From contig JALFSI010000036.1 of the NCBI GenBank assembly GCA_022779365.1, forward strand, positions 1-50,007: a stretch of 50,007 nt of DNA, written 5' to 3'. Shown in pieces: positions 14,996-22,517 of this stretch (positions are counted from its first letter, which is position 1; every line of letters starts with the position of its first letter). The DNA is from CAG-170 sp022779365. Its GTDB lineage: Bacteria; Bacillota; Clostridia; Oscillospirales; Oscillospiraceae. The translations under genes and the position numbers were made by a program. The notes under the pieces are model-generated. The model was given only the letters and a program-made list of their open reading frames with translations. It ran no database searches and had not been told where the DNA came from.

Positions 14996-16288
14996 TTATG
15001 CTTCTTCTTCCGTCTTGCCGAGCACGCGCGCCGCGTCCTCGCGCGCGGGGAAGCTGACCGGTGCGAACGGATCGACGCCGTCCGCCAGCGCGCAGATCGC
15101 GCTGCTCAGTTCAAAGAAATAAAACAGCTCGCCCAGATGATATGCGTCCACCTGCTCCAGCTCCAGAACGGCGATGGGCACGTCGCGCTCCGCCTGCGCG
15201 GCGCACAGCGCCTCGAACCCGGCGCGCTCGACCTCCTCCAGCGTCCTGCCGCTAAGATACCCCAAACCGTCGTAATCCTTCCAGTCCATTTCCACATTGA
15301 TCCGGCGCGGCGCGGGCGCATTCACGCGCAGCATCGTTTCAAACACAGGGCGTTTGCCCGTGCCGATCGCGGCGTCCAGCGCGTCCTGCTCGCCCGGCAG
15401 CTCCATCGGCATCGGCAGCAAGCCCGCGCCGCCTTGACAGGTGCGCCGCAGCAAAAGCTGCTTCCACCAGCGAAGAAGCCCGGAAAACGCCGGATCAAAG
15501 GCACACAGCGCCTCGCACTGCCGCCCGCGCGCCTCCAGCGCGTGCCGCGCCCCGGCATAGAGCCAGACGGGATTTTCAAACGCGCGCAGGTCGTACTCGC
15601 GCCACGCACCCGCCGCGCCCTCCAGCATATCCAGCGGCTCGTAGCCCGCCACCGCCAGCGGCAGCAGCACGGCGGAGGTGAGCGCGCTGTAATCGCCGCC
15701 GCGCTCCGTGGGCAGCGGCAGCAGCGTATAGCCGCCGTCCTGCGCCATCGCCGCGAGCGGGCTGTCGGCATTCGTGGAGAGGAAAATGCGCCGTTTGGAG
15801 TCCGCGCCGTAGCGCCGCTCCATCATCCAGCGGATGGCGCGTGAGGCGATGGCGGGCTCTAATTCGTCGCCATGTGGGCTGATGATGTGCAGGCAGAAAT
15901 CCTTGCCGTCCAAGCGATTGCACAGTGCGAGCCACGCCTGCGCCGACAGGTCGCTGCCGGCGAAGATCAGCCGCGTCTGCCTATCGCCCGCGCCGGGGCA
16001 ATAGGCGCGCAGCAGCCCGAGCGCCGCCTGCGCCGCGAGCCACGCCCCGCCTGAGCCGACTACCACGCAGATGCTGCCCGCGGCGCGGATCTGCTCCGCC
16101 GCCTTGCGCACGGCGTGCAGCGTCCGCGCGGTCAGCGCGTCGGACTGCCCCAGCCAGCCGAGGAACGGCTGCTCATTCTCCCGGTTGGCGCGCAGCCGCA
16201 GATGCGCGTCAAACAGTGCCTTCTCGCGCCCCAGCAGCTCCGGCAGCGACACGCTGCTCCAGATATTCGACAGCTCCACATTGATCAT
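14996..16288 (-). CDS. Glucose-6-phosphate-isomerase-like protein lacking catalytic residues
   Basis: The 430-residue protein aligns along its whole length with short bacterial PGI: VVVGSGGAWLAAQA for the first nucleotide-like loop, PLAVAGYEPLDMLEGA, WWKQLL, LDGLNYL-type GLGYLSGRT, and GELFYFFELSSAI. The functional motifs are altered. The phosphate-binding S-x-SGTT-x-EPA loop is SPHGDELEPA (137-146), GGRFS is GGDYS (197-201), and the catalytic Glu in WWKQL-x-GESEG falls in LLRRTCQGG (278-287). The catalytic His in TDLHSLGQ is PGEQDALDA (298-306), and the QPGVE-x-YK lysine is absent (PVSFPARED, 410-418). It is probably a PGI pseudoenzyme with a binding or regulatory role. A ribosome-binding site (AAGGAGCGGGC) supports the start at 16288. 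Confidence 0.82.
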   Translation of the reverse strand: MINVELSNIWSSVSLPELLGREKALFDAHLRLRANRENEQPFLGWLGQSDALTARTLHAVRKAAEQIRAAGSICVVVGSGGAWLAAQAALGLLRAYCPGAGDRQTRLIFAGSDLSAQAWLALCNRLDGKDFCLHIISPHGDELEPAIASRAIRWMMERRYGADSKRRIFLSTNADSPLAAMAQDGGYTLLPLPTERGGDYSALTSAVLLPLAVAGYEPLDMLEGAAGAWREYDLRAFENPVWLYAGARHALEARGRQCEALCAFDPAFSGLLRWWKQLLLRRTCQGGAGLLPMPMELPGEQDALDAAIGTGKRPVFETMLRVNAPAPRRINVEMDWKDYDGLGYLSGRTLEEVERAGFEALCAAQAERDVPIAVLELEQVDAYHLGELFYFFELSSAICALADGVDPFAPVSFPAREDAARVLGKTEEEA

Positions 16289-16416
16289 ACGCCCGCTCCT
16301 TCTGCCGGTCTGTGCATTTCCGGCGTTTTTTTCAGTATACAACGTTTTTCGCAAAAAGAAAAGAGGCACAAATTGCCGCCGCACCATCGGCGATCGCGTA
16401 AAATCCATCAGATTTG

Positions 16417-16446
16417 CGTAGGGGCGGGGCTCTACCCCTCCCCTGC
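16417..16446. repeat. Dispersed CGTAGGGGCGGGG palindrome
   Basis: A copy of the GC-rich inverted repeat also present near 12.7, 32.06 and 32.49 kb: a GTAGGGGCGGGG arm, then CTCTACCCCTCCCC. It lies between the typA terminator and the upstream region of the PGI-like gene. Confidence 0.65.
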
Positions 16447-16452
16447 ATTATG

Positions 16453-16487
16453 AAAACGCACGCTCTGAGGCTCAGAGCGTGCGTTTT
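16453..16487. terminator. Bidirectional intrinsic terminator
   Basis: AAAACGCACGCTCTGA (16453-16468) pairs perfectly with TCAGAGCGTGCGTTTT (16472-16487) around GGC. It terminates typA on the minus strand. Confidence 0.9.
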
Positions 16488-16490
16488 GTA

Positions 16491-18311
16491 TTAGCCCTTA
16501 TTTTTCATCACCGCGCGCATTCTGGCGGAGTGGTCCAAGATCCGCTTGCGCATCCGCAGGCTCTTGGGCGTGACCTCCAGCAGCTCGTCATCGGCGAGGT
16601 ACTCCATGCACTGCTCGAGCGAGAGGACCTTCGGCGGGGCGAGGCGGATGGCGTCGTCCGACCCGGCGGCGCGCATATTTGTGAGCTGCTTGCGCTTGCA
16701 GACGTTCACGGACATATCCTCGTTGCGGTTGCACTGACCGACGATCATGCCGGCGTAGACCTCCGTGCCGGGGGCGATGAAGAGCGTACCGCGATCCTGC
16801 ACGCCGCCCAGACCGTAGGCGCACGCCTCGCCGGTCTCAAACGCGACGAGCGAGCCGACCTGACGGCGCTCGATCTCGCCCTTGACGGGTGCGTAGGAAT
16901 CGAGCGTGGATGCCATGATACCCTCGCCGCGCGTGTCGGTGAGGAACTCGTTGCGGTAGCCGAACAGCCCGCGCGTGGGCACGAGGAACTCCAGACGCAT
17001 CCGGCTGCCCACCGGCGTCATGGACGCCAGCTCGCCCTTGCGCTGCGAAATTTTGTCGATGACCGCGCCGACAGACGCCTCCGGCACGTCGGCGACCATG
17101 CGCTCGATCGGCTCGCAGAGCTTACCGTCGATCTCCTTATTCAGAACGTGCGGCGTGGACACCTGGAACTCATAGCCCTCGCGGCGCATCGTCTCGATGA
17201 GGATGGACAGGTGCATCTCGCCGCGCCCGGCGACGTTGAAGGAGTCCGTGCCGACCTCGGTGACGTGCAGCGACACGTCCTTGAGAAGCTCGCGCTGCAA
17301 ACGGTCGCGCAGGTTGCGGGACGTGACATATTTGCCCTCGCGCCCGGCAAACGGCGAATCGTTGATGGAGAACGTCATTTCGATCGTCGGATCGGAAATT
17401 TTCACGAACGGCAGCGGTTCGGGCATATCCGGCGCGCAGATGGTGCGCCCGATGGTAATATCCGAAATGCCGGAGAACGCGACGATCTCGCCCGCCGCCG
17501 CCTCCTGGATGGGGCTGCGCCCCAGACCCGTGAACTCATAGAGCGCAACGATCTTTGCCTTCTGCTTTTTTTCGGGGTCGTGGTAGTCGGTGACGAGCAC
17601 CTCCTGATTCTGGCGGATGACGCCGCGCTCCACGCGCCCGATGCCGATGCGCCCGACGAACTCGTTATAGTCGATGGACGAGACGAGGAGCTGCAGCGCG
17701 CCCTCGCGGTCGCCCTTCGGCGGGTCGATATAGTTGATGATGGTCTCAAACAGCGGCACGAGGTCCTTGCCCGGCTCGTCAGGACCGTAGGACGATGTGC
17801 CCTGCCGCGCCGAGCAGAAGATCGTGGGCGAGTCGAACTGCTCATCCGTCGCGTTGAGATCCAGCAGCAGCTCCAGCACCTCGTCCATGACCTCATGGAT
17901 GCGCGCGTCCGGGCGGTCGATCTTGTTGACGACCACGATGACCTTATGCCCCAGCTCCAGCGCCTTTTGCAGCACGAAGCGGGTCTGCGGCATCGGACCT
18001 TCGGCGGCGTCCACCAGCAGCAGAACGCCGTCCACCATCTTGAGGATACGCTCGACCTCGCCGGAAAAATCGGCGTGACCCGGCGTATCGACGATGTTGA
18101 TCTTGTAATCCTTATAATGTACGGCGGTATTTTTCGCCAGAATGGTGATGCCGCGCTCGCGCTCCAGATCGCCGGAGTCCATCACGCGGTCCGCCACGAC
18201 CTGATTTTCGCGGTACACACCGCCCTGCTTGAGCATCTCATCGACCAGCGTCGTTTTGCCGTGGTCAACGTGCGCAATGATGGCGATGTTCCGAATTTTA
18301 TCCTGGGTCAT
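16491..18311 (-). CDS. typA: Translational GTPase TypA/BipA
   Basis: A ribosome-associated GTPase of the EF-G/LepA group, involved in ribosome assembly and stress adaptation. The 606-residue length is normal. G1 is AHVDHGKTT (residues 14-22), G2 is RERGITI, G3 is DTPGHADF, and G4 is NKIDRPDAR. The later domains carry TRGLFGYRNEF and the C-terminal TypA-specific region ending in RMRKRILDHSARMRAVMKNKG. It is a single-gene unit with its own promoter and terminator. Confidence 0.97.
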   Translation of the reverse strand: MTQDKIRNIAIIAHVDHGKTTLVDEMLKQGGVYRENQVVADRVMDSGDLERERGITILAKNTAVHYKDYKINIVDTPGHADFSGEVERILKMVDGVLLLVDAAEGPMPQTRFVLQKALELGHKVIVVVNKIDRPDARIHEVMDEVLELLLDLNATDEQFDSPTIFCSARQGTSSYGPDEPGKDLVPLFETIINYIDPPKGDREGALQLLVSSIDYNEFVGRIGIGRVERGVIRQNQEVLVTDYHDPEKKQKAKIVALYEFTGLGRSPIQEAAAGEIVAFSGISDITIGRTICAPDMPEPLPFVKISDPTIEMTFSINDSPFAGREGKYVTSRNLRDRLQRELLKDVSLHVTEVGTDSFNVAGRGEMHLSILIETMRREGYEFQVSTPHVLNKEIDGKLCEPIERMVADVPEASVGAVIDKISQRKGELASMTPVGSRMRLEFLVPTRGLFGYRNEFLTDTRGEGIMASTLDSYAPVKGEIERRQVGSLVAFETGEACAYGLGGVQDRGTLFIAPGTEVYAGMIVGQCNRNEDMSVNVCKRKQLTNMRAAGSDDAIRLAPPKVLSLEQCMEYLADDELLEVTPKSLRMRKRILDHSARMRAVMKNKG

Positions 18312-18353
18312 ACGAAAGCCCCTTTCTGTGCCCGAAATATCTCACGAAGCGTT

Positions 18354-18382
18354 ATTCTAACACAGTCATATCCCATTTACAA
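18354..18382 (-). promoter_or_regulatory. Sigma-A-type promoter of typA
   Basis: On the minus strand: TTGTAA (18382-18377), 17-bp spacer, TAGAAT (18359-18354), about 42 bp before the start codon. Confidence 0.7.
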
Positions 18383-18474
18383 CAGGTTTTCCCGCAAAAA
18401 AGCATATTTTTTACATCCCCGCTGCGCGCAAACGGGCACACTGCGTCATAGGATGGGCGGAAGGAGGGATCATG

Positions 18475-18984
18475 ATGACAAATTCCATTGACCCGCAGCA
18501 GGCGCAGCGTGTCTGGAGCCGCGTCATGGCGGCGGGCGCTGCACCGAGCACGAGCACCGCACCTGCCGCGCAGGAGACGGCGGAAGAGCCGACCGTGTCG
18601 TTTGAGGCGCAGCTTCAGGAGCTTTTGCGCCGTGCCCGCGCCGACGCAGCGCTGAATATCCGCCTTGCGCGGCGGCTGCGCGGCGGCGCGCGGCAGACGC
18701 TTTTGCATCTGGCGGAGCGGTCGCGGCAGGAGGCGCGCACGCTGGCGGCGCTGTACTATCTGACCACCGGACAGCGGGCGGCGTGCGAGCCCGTTTCGCC
18801 CGACGCGCCCGCGTGCCTTGCGGCGGGTCTGCGGCGGCAGTATGAGCGGCAGCTTGCAAACGCCGCTACATACCGCGCGCTGGCGGAGCAAACCCCCGCC
18901 CACGCCGAAACGCTCACCTGCCTTGCGGACGGTTCACAGCGCCATGCCCGCACGTTGGTTTGTGTTTTGCAGGACTGTCTGTAG
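18475..18984 (+). CDS. Ferritin-like helical protein, unknown function
   Basis: A 169-residue protein rich in Ala and Arg. After a flexible, low-complexity N-terminus (residues 15-40) come two pairs of long amphipathic helices. ARRLRGGARQTLLHLAERSRQEARTLAALYYLTTG and the repeat-like AATYRALAEQTPAHAETLTCLADGSQRHARTL have the spacing of a rubrerythrin or ferritin-like fold (A-x-YR-LA and LA-x(4)-HA-x-TL). A full set of di-iron Glu/His ligands is not evident, so metal binding is doubtful. ATG codons stand at 18472 and 18475. I prefer the second because AAGGAGGG would otherwise be too close. Confidence 0.72.
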   Translation: MTNSIDPQQAQRVWSRVMAAGAAPSTSTAPAAQETAEEPTVSFEAQLQELLRRARADAALNIRLARRLRGGARQTLLHLAERSRQEARTLAALYYLTTGQRAACEPVSPDAPACLAAGLRRQYERQLANAATYRALAEQTPAHAETLTCLADGSQRHARTLVCVLQDCL

Positions 18985-18994
18985 AAATGCGCAC

Positions 18995-19024
18995 GCCCCC
19001 GCCGCGGTGCATCGCGGCGGGGGC
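18995..19024 (+). terminator. GC-rich terminator hairpin
   Basis: GCCCCCGCCGCG (18995-19006) pairs with CGCGGCGGGGGC (19013-19024). The following T-tract is weak (AATTTGTTGG). It lies between converging genes. Confidence 0.75.
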
Positions 19025-19041
19025 AATTTGTTGGAATTGAA

Positions 19042-20295
19042 TTATGCCGCTCTCAGGTAGTCGGCGCTCATATACGCGACGTGACCGCCGAAGAGGACCT
19101 GATACCAGCCGTCGAGCTTGCCTACCACGGCGACAGGGTCGTCCTTGGCAAGCGTCTTTTCGATCGCGCCGGAGGTATTCGGCGCAAGGCGGACGTTGAC
19201 CTCGGTGGTCGTCGCCATGCAGGCGGACATCGGCGTGACGTTTTCGGGGTCAGCCTCTGCCGCGCTCTCATCTGGCACATAGAAGCCGATCTGATACATC
19301 AGCGCCGCCAGCTCGGAGGCTTCACTGGTGGACAGCGCGGCGGTCTTGCCGCTGCGGTAGACCGTGCCGCTCCATGTGGAGTCGGTGCTGTTCCACAGAA
19401 GTCTTGCGTTATACGTCTCGCCGTCCACGTCGATGGAGTACGGATAATCCACCGCCGCCGCGCCGTCGGTATACGCCGCGCCGATGAGCAGCCCGCTCAT
19501 CTGAAGCGCGTCGGCGGAGTCCGGCGACGCGGTCTGCGCCTCGGAGTCCGCGCTCATCACCCAGCGGACCGTGACGTTTTCACTCGGCTCGGGCGCGCGC
19601 TCGGTGATGTCGCTGATGGTAAAATAATCGCCGCCGTCCTGCTGCGTAAAGGCGATCTTGAGCTGAAGGCGCAGCCCCTGCTTGGGCGTGAGGGCAAAGC
19701 CGCCGTCCAGCGGGCTGAGGGTGTAGAAGCCGGAGTTCTGGTAGAACGTCTCAAAAAGCTGCTGCACGGTCGATTCCTGATCCTGCACACCGCAGGCGTA
19801 GGCATGGTCAAGAGACAGGCGATTTCCCATATTGTCGCGGATATAGCTGTCGGAGATCAGGTGCAGCGGCAGCAGCAGCTCCATCGCGCCGTCCTGCGTC
19901 GTCAGCTCCCGGTGCATCCCGGAGAAAATATAGGAGTTTTTGATATTGGCGGGGTCTTGCTGATACAAGCACCAGCTATCCACGCCGCCCGTCACCTCGC
20001 GGGAAAAGAGCCAGCAGTCGCCGTAAGCATTTTTGAACTCCGCAGACGTGACGTTTTCATTGTTTTTGACGATCAGCTCTGCCATTTTGGACAGGCTTTT
20101 CTTGCTGATAAACTGGTGACCGCCGTAGGTCAGGTAGTCGCCGCTGTTCAGCTCCGCCTTCAGCGGCAGCGTCAGAACAGACTGGGTGGAAAACGCTGCG
20201 GCGGGGATGCCCGTATCGGTGCTTTTCCCGGAGCAGCCTGCCAGCACGGATACCAGCAGGACAAGCGCCAGCCATAACGCGAGTTGCTTTTTCAT
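19042..20295 (-). CDS. SH3-domain lipoprotein
   Basis: A 417-residue exported lipoprotein. The signal peptide (MKKQLALWLALVLLVSV) ends in the lipobox LAGC, with the lipidated Cys at 21. The C-terminal 60 residues form a bacterial SH3 domain (TEVNVRLAPNTSGAIEKTLAKD, then WYQVLFGGHVAYMSADYL), a cell-wall or peptide-binding module. The middle 300 residues are a compact, mostly beta region that I do not recognise. Start at 20295 is set by GGAGGAA nine bases upstream; the frame stays open further upstream but that part overlaps the promoter. It was probably a cell-surface sensor or binding protein. Confidence 0.85.
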   Translation of the reverse strand: MKKQLALWLALVLLVSVLAGCSGKSTDTGIPAAAFSTQSVLTLPLKAELNSGDYLTYGGHQFISKKSLSKMAELIVKNNENVTSAEFKNAYGDCWLFSREVTGGVDSWCLYQQDPANIKNSYIFSGMHRELTTQDGAMELLLPLHLISDSYIRDNMGNRLSLDHAYACGVQDQESTVQQLFETFYQNSGFYTLSPLDGGFALTPKQGLRLQLKIAFTQQDGGDYFTISDITERAPEPSENVTVRWVMSADSEAQTASPDSADALQMSGLLIGAAYTDGAAAVDYPYSIDVDGETYNARLLWNSTDSTWSGTVYRSGKTAALSTSEASELAALMYQIGFYVPDESAAEADPENVTPMSACMATTTEVNVRLAPNTSGAIEKTLAKDDPVAVVGKLDGWYQVLFGGHVAYMSADYLRAA

Positions 20296-20362
20296 ACTGA
20301 TTCCTCCATTTGTGTACTTGCTGAGAACGGCATAATTATTCCAATAACTAATTGATTCTGGT

Positions 20363-20391
20363 ATTATACCATACTTTTCCGAGCGTGTCAA
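20363..20391 (-). promoter_or_regulatory. Consensus promoter of the SH3 lipoprotein gene
   Basis: On the minus strand: a perfect TTGACA (20391-20386), 17-bp spacer, and a perfect TATAAT (20368-20363). It should be highly expressed. Confidence 0.88.
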
Positions 20392-20418
20392 AAGCGTGTT
20401 TTTTGACGCGCGGAGCGC

Positions 20419-20447
20419 TTGCATTGCGGGCGCGAAGCTGGTATCAT
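20419..20447 (+). promoter_or_regulatory. Promoter of the amidohydrolase-MBL operon
   Basis: TTGCAT (20419-20424), 17-bp spacer, TATCAT (20442-20447), in the context GGTATCATG. The same -10 context occurs before galK. Confidence 0.6.
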
Positions 20448-20480
20448 GAAAGCAGAATTTTCTACGTCAGGAGGGTCATT

Positions 20481-21674
20481 ATGTTTGAGCCGGATGTATT
20501 GCGTCAGGAGGACGCGCTCATCGCCTGTCGCCGCCGTCTGCACGAGCGCCCCGAGCTTTCCTTCCATGAATTTGAAACGACCGAATATTTGGAAAATGCG
20601 CTGCGCGAGATGGGCGTGGACGAGCTCAGCCGCCCGTGCAAAACGGGGCTGATCGCCACGATCCACGGCACAAGGCCCGGAAGCGCCGCGACGCTCGGCG
20701 TGCGCGCCGACATTGACGCGCTGCCCATTCAGGAGGACAACGACCTGCCCTACCGCTCGAAAACTCCCGGCGTGATGCACGCCTGCGGGCATGACGCGCA
20801 CGCCGCCATCGCGCTGACGCTGGCGCGGCTTCTGTGCGCGCGGCGGTCGGAGCTCTGCGGCACGGTGCGTCTGCTGTTCCAGCACGCGGAGGAGCTGCCG
20901 CCCGGCGGCGCGATCGAGATGGTGCGCGCGGGCGCGGCAGAGGGTCTTGACGCGGTGCTGGGCATCCACCTGTCCACAACGTTCCCCAGCGGGCACTTCG
21001 GCGTGCGCGCCGGAGCGCTCACCGCAAATACCGACCGCTTTGACATCACGATCCTTGGCAAGGGCGGGCACTGCGCCCTGCCGGAGACGTGCATCGACCC
21101 GGTCGTGACCGGCGCGCAGATCATCCTCGCGCTGCAAACGCTCGTCTCGCGGCGCATGGCGGCGGTCGATCCGGCGGTCGTCTCCGTCTGTCAGGCAAGC
21201 GCCGGCAACGCCTACAACATCATCCCCAACACCATGACGCTCACCGGCACGACCCGCTGCCTCGGTCCGCAGGCGCGCGCGTTCCTGCACGCCGAGATGG
21301 AGCGCATCGTGCGCGGCATCACGCAGGCGGCGGGCGCGGGCTACGAATTTTCGTGGCAGGACGGGTATCCGTCGGTCATGAACGACGAGGGGCTGACAAA
21401 GCTCGCCGAGCAGCTTATTGAATCGCGTTTCGGCGCAGAGCGCGTGCTGCATATCTCGCCGCTCATGCCGGGCGAGGACTATCCGTATTTTCTGGAGAAC
21501 GGCAAGCGCCCCGGCTTTTTTGTGGAGCTGGGCACGCGCAATGCCGCCTGCGGCAGCGACCAGCCGCACCACAACCCGCACTTCAAGATCGACGAGGACT
21601 GCCTGAAATACGGCGTGCAGTTCCTGCTCGACATGGCGCTGCGGCTGCTGGACGGCACGAGGGACGCGCTGTGA
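20481..21674 (+). CDS. M20D amidohydrolase (N-acyl-amino-acid/hippurate type)
   Basis: A 397-residue metallo-amidohydrolase that would remove an acyl group from an N-acylated amino acid. Metal-site motifs are GVRADIDALPIQED, MHACGHDAHAA and QHAEELPPGG, with a dimerisation region in the middle (KGGHCALPE) and a C-terminal metal-ligand region around FVELGTRN and DQPHHNPHFKIDEDCL. The start at 20481 follows AGGAGG. The stop overlaps the GTG start of the next gene (GTGA), so the two are co-translated. The substrate is not resolvable. Confidence 0.92.
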   Translation: MFEPDVLRQEDALIACRRRLHERPELSFHEFETTEYLENALREMGVDELSRPCKTGLIATIHGTRPGSAATLGVRADIDALPIQEDNDLPYRSKTPGVMHACGHDAHAAIALTLARLLCARRSELCGTVRLLFQHAEELPPGGAIEMVRAGAAEGLDAVLGIHLSTTFPSGHFGVRAGALTANTDRFDITILGKGGHCALPETCIDPVVTGAQIILALQTLVSRRMAAVDPAVVSVCQASAGNAYNIIPNTMTLTGTTRCLGPQARAFLHAEMERIVRGITQAAGAGYEFSWQDGYPSVMNDEGLTKLAEQLIESRFGAERVLHISPLMPGEDYPYFLENGKRPGFFVELGTRNAACGSDQPHHNPHFKIDEDCLKYGVQFLLDMALRLLDGTRDAL

Positions 21675-22483
21675 AGCTGACGGTTCTGGTCGATAACGCC
21701 ACGATCATCGACCGCTATTTCCTTGCCGAGCCCGCCGTGAGTTATCTTTTGGAGGACGGCGACGCACGCATTTTGCTGGATACGGGCTATTCCGACGTAT
21801 TCCTCAAAAACGCGCGGGCAATGGGCATCGACCTGTCGCGCGTGACGGACATCGTGCTCTCACACGGGCACAACGACCACACGGGCGGGCTGGCGGCGTA
21901 TTTCGCGGCGTTTCCGCAGACACGCGTGCGCCTGACGGCGTGCCCCGGTGTATTTGCGCCCCGGCGCGGCGACACCGGGCTCTCGATCGGCTCGCCGCTG
22001 ACGCAGGAGGCTGCGTGCGCGCGGGCGGAGGTGCGGCTTTCAGACGAGCCGGTGCGCCTGTCGGAGCACGTCACGTTTTTGGGGCGTATCCCCCGCCGGA
22101 CGGATTTTGAGGCGCGCACACCCATCGGCGTGCGGTTAGACGATGATGGGCAGTGGACGGGGGATCTTCTGCCGGACGATTCCGCGCTGGCGCTCGAAAC
22201 GGCGGAGGGTCTATTCCTGCTGCTCGGCTGCTCGCACAGCGGCGTGTGCAACATTGTTTTGCAGGCGCAGGCGCTGTTTCCAGGCGTGCCGGTGCGGGGG
22301 CTTCTCGGCGGGATGCACCTCATGCGCCTGGGCGCGCAGGCGGAAAAAACCGTCGAATTTTTGCGGACGCTCCCGCTCACAGCACTCTATCCCAGCCACT
22401 GCACGGCATTCGCCGTCCGCGCCCAAATGGCGCAGACGCTCCCGGTGCGGGACGTTGGGGTCAGCATGGTTTTAGAGTTATAA
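21671..22483 (+). CDS. Metallo-beta-lactamase-fold hydrolase
   Basis: A 270-residue MBL-fold protein with the zinc motif SHGHNDHTGG (residues 64-73), the later histidine in GCSHSGVCNIV, and a C-terminal YPSHCTAF. This arrangement matches the subgroup annotated as 7,8-dihydropterin-6-methyl-4-(beta-D-ribofuranosyl)-aminobenzene-5'-phosphate synthase-like; for bacterial members the true substrate is usually unknown. It starts at a GTG overlapping the amidohydrolase stop and ends at a strong terminator. Confidence 0.88.
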   Translation: MKLTVLVDNATIIDRYFLAEPAVSYLLEDGDARILLDTGYSDVFLKNARAMGIDLSRVTDIVLSHGHNDHTGGLAAYFAAFPQTRVRLTACPGVFAPRRGDTGLSIGSPLTQEAACARAEVRLSDEPVRLSEHVTFLGRIPRRTDFEARTPIGVRLDDDGQWTGDLLPDDSALALETAEGLFLLLGCSHSGVCNIVLQAQALFPGVPVRGLLGGMHLMRLGAQAEKTVEFLRTLPLTALYPSHCTAFAVRAQMAQTLPVRDVGVSMVLEL

Positions 22484-22517
22484 AAAATGTGCCTGCCGCT
22501 TGGCAGGCACATTTTTT
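22482..22517. terminator. Bidirectional intrinsic terminator
   Basis: AAAAAATGTGCCTGCC (22482-22497) pairs perfectly with GGCAGGCACATTTTTT (22502-22517) around GCTT, between convergent operons. Confidence 0.92.

Noticed and set aside
16479..18491. Long open frame on the plus strand opposite typA
   Set aside because: It is the antisense of a conserved gene in high-GC sequence, with a biased, Arg/His/Leu-rich composition and no ribosome-binding site. Similar long antisense frames elsewhere (for example opposite the MFS, purB, NagA and galactokinase genes) were dismissed for the same reason.
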